Origin: Nitrospira sp.
GTDB taxonomy: Bacteria; Nitrospirota; Nitrospiria; Nitrospirales; Nitrospiraceae
Length of the DNA stretch: 6,284 bases
Direction of reading: 5' to 3'
NCBI GenBank assembly: GCA_029858925.1
Contig: JAOUEB010000087.1
Span: 1 to 6,284 of the forward strand
The notes beneath the pieces were generated by a model. That model ran no database searches. It was given only the letters and a program-made list of their open reading frames with translations, and was not told the origin of the DNA. The position numbers were made by a program, and so were the translations under genes. Numbering within the stretch: the first letter of the stretch is position 1; every line of letters starts with the position of its first letter. Of the stretch, positions 4,945 to 6,284 are shown piece by piece.

Positions 4945-6207
4945 ATGTCTCATGGAGGTCTGTCATCAGAGGCTGCCTACAAGGTCGTCAGCGACGCGGT
5001 CATCCACGAAATTCACCGGCTGGCTGAAACAGTGCGCGAGAACGGCGGCCAGCCCTTCGATCTCGTCCTCCCTGATGGTTCTCGCCTGAGTTTCGGCCAG
5101 CAACCACGCGTCGTGATGGCGATACGCGATCCCAACCTGTTGCCCATTCTGGCCCAGCCGACGCTCGGAGCGCTCGGCAAAGCCTTCGTTGACGGCCAGA
5201 TCGATATCGACGGCAATATAATGACCGCCATTACGAGCACCGAGCGACTGGCCGATATCGGTGGTTCCCCGGTGACCGCCCGCATTCCCGCCTCAATGGC
5301 CCGGCACACACCGCAACAAGATCGTACCGACATTACCTATCACTATGACGTGGGAGACGAGTTTTACAGATTGTGGCTTGACGAGCGCATGGTCTATTCA
5401 TGCGCCTATTTTCAGACCGGAGAGGAAACAATCGATACCGCACAAGTCGCCAAACTCGATCACATATGTCGCAAGTTGCGCCTGCGGGAAGGCGAGCGAT
5501 TACTCGACGTTGGCTGCGGCTGGGGCGGGCTCATCCTGCATGCCGCGAACCATTACGGTGTGCATGCCGTCGGCATCACGTTGTCGGACAACCAGCTCGC
5601 CTACACAAAGCGACGCATCGCTGAAGCAGGGCTGGACAATCGAGTCGAGGCTTTGCTGCTCGACTACCGCGACGCACCCGAACGGTTCGGCGCGGCTTCG
5701 TTCGACAAGGTATCGAGCATCGGCATGTTTGAGCATGTCGGCCTGCATAACCTACCTGTTTATTTCGGCGCTGTGCGGCGTCTCCTGCGCGAGCGGGGAC
5801 TGTTTCTGAACCACGGGTTCACGTCGTCTGATACTGACAATCGTACGGTCGGCTCCGGCGTCAGTGAATTTATGGACCAGTACGTCTTTCCCAACAGCGA
5901 ACTGCCGCATCTCCATCTGGTCATTCGGGAAATGGCTGCGCAAAACTTCGAGGTCTACGATGTCGAAAGTCTCAGGCCGCACTATGCCCGTACCCTTGCG
6001 CACTGGTCCTGTCGGCTGGAAGAGCGGTTGGACCACGCGCGGGCACTGGTCGGCGAAAAGACGCTGCGGATCTGGCGCGCCTATCTAGCCGGCACCTCTC
6101 TTGGCTTCACTCAGGGATGGATGAACGTCTACCAGGTGCTTGCCAGCCGACAAGAAGCCGCTGGCCCGACCGAACTGCCGCTGACACGGGCCTGGATGTA
6201 TCGATGA
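4945..6207 (+). CDS. cfa: Cyclopropane-fatty-acyl-phospholipid synthase
   Basis: The enzyme transfers a methylene group from S-adenosylmethionine to the double bond of unsaturated acyl chains in membrane phospholipids, usually for stationary-phase, acid or solvent tolerance. The 420-residue length (E. coli Cfa is 382) is normal. The N-terminal domain (about 37-95) carries the family pattern FDLVLPDGSRLSF followed by LGALGKAFVDGQIDIDGNI. The methyltransferase domain has YHYDVGDEFYRLWLD (132-146), YSCAYF (151-156), SAM motif I LLDVGCGWGGL (186-196), GITLSDNQLAY (210-220), LLDYRD (238-243) and SSIGMFEHVG (257-266). The bicarbonate-site residues of E. coli Cfa have counterparts: Cys153, Glu263, His290 and Tyr347; the Ile two residues after His is Phe292 here. 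It is a peripheral membrane enzyme with no signal peptide or membrane span. The start is chosen from the ribosome binding site at 4935; ATG 4942 is the alternative. It stands alone, without the DUF1365 or amine-oxidase neighbours seen in other cfa clusters. Confidence 0.95.
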   Translation: MSHGGLSSEAAYKVVSDAVIHEIHRLAETVRENGGQPFDLVLPDGSRLSFGQQPRVVMAIRDPNLLPILAQPTLGALGKAFVDGQIDIDGNIMTAITSTERLADIGGSPVTARIPASMARHTPQQDRTDITYHYDVGDEFYRLWLDERMVYSCAYFQTGEETIDTAQVAKLDHICRKLRLREGERLLDVGCGWGGLILHAANHYGVHAVGITLSDNQLAYTKRRIAEAGLDNRVEALLLDYRDAPERFGAASFDKVSSIGMFEHVGLHNLPVYFGAVRRLLRERGLFLNHGFTSSDTDNRTVGSGVSEFMDQYVFPNSELPHLHLVIREMAAQNFEVYDVESLRPHYARTLAHWSCRLEERLDHARALVGEKTLRIWRAYLAGTSLGFTQGWMNVYQVLASRQEAAGPTELPLTRAWMYR

Positions 6208-6284
6208 CAGAATACTAAAAAGACTCCGACAGCTCTCTGGCGATTGGGTCATGAGGGAGAGACGGCTTAACTCCGATCCGCTCT

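Noticed and set aside
6251..6284. Start of a next gene (ATG at 6251, reading MRERRLNSDPL to the edge)
   Set aside because: Only 11 codons are visible, with a poor ribosome binding site, so it cannot be supported. The rest of 6208-6284 shows no other feature.

Overview
The window is about 58-60% GC by eye and carries ordinary bacterial chromosomal genes broken up by insertion-sequence debris. The exported OB-fold-like protein, Sel1 protein, cyclopropane-fatty-acid synthase and Dyp-type peroxidase point to a Gram-negative bacterium. The overall style reminds me of Nitrospirota (Nitrospira-like), but no marker gene here settles that and it should be treated as a guess.

Layout, left to right. 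(1) Positions 1-629, + strand: the 3' part of a gene for a Sel1-repeat protein. Its Pro/Thr/Asp-rich N-terminal part is a 72-bp tandem repeat that runs off the left edge, so the real start lies outside the window. (2) Positions 653-1583, - strand: a two-gene unit behind an extended -10 promoter (TGCTATAAT). The first gene is a Dyp-type heme peroxidase that has lost about 130 central residues in frame, including the catalytic GxxDG segment. The second, 7 bp downstream, encodes an unrecognised 138-residue protein. (3) Positions 1805-2251, + strand: a small exported OB-fold-like protein, divergent from the peroxidase unit. (4) Positions about 2400-3700, - strand: a mosaic of three different transposase remnants in one orientation. 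In transcription order these are an N-terminal integrase (rve-type) fragment, the left end and first codons of an IS21-type istA, and the C-terminal half of an IS4-type DDE transposase. At least three frameshifts lie in or beside the integrase and IS4 parts. (5) Positions 3833-4561, + strand: a complete FAD/NAD(P)H oxidoreductase of the cytochrome b5 reductase/FNR type, beginning just beyond the IS debris and followed by a strong 11-bp hairpin. (6) Positions 4945-6207, + strand: a complete cyclopropane-fatty-acyl-phospholipid synthase (cfa), preceded by a 340-bp leader with nested palindromes and a good Shine-Dalgarno sequence.

The genes do not form one pathway. The flavin reductase and Cfa are both complete and read in the same direction, but a hairpin and a long regulatory gap separate them, so they are probably transcribed independently. 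I see no CRISPR array, tRNA or rRNA, and nothing I would call a new defence or biosynthetic system. The best leads are the cleanly in-frame internal deletion of the Dyp peroxidase with its partner gene, the istA::IS4 fusion reading frame, and the structured cfa leader.
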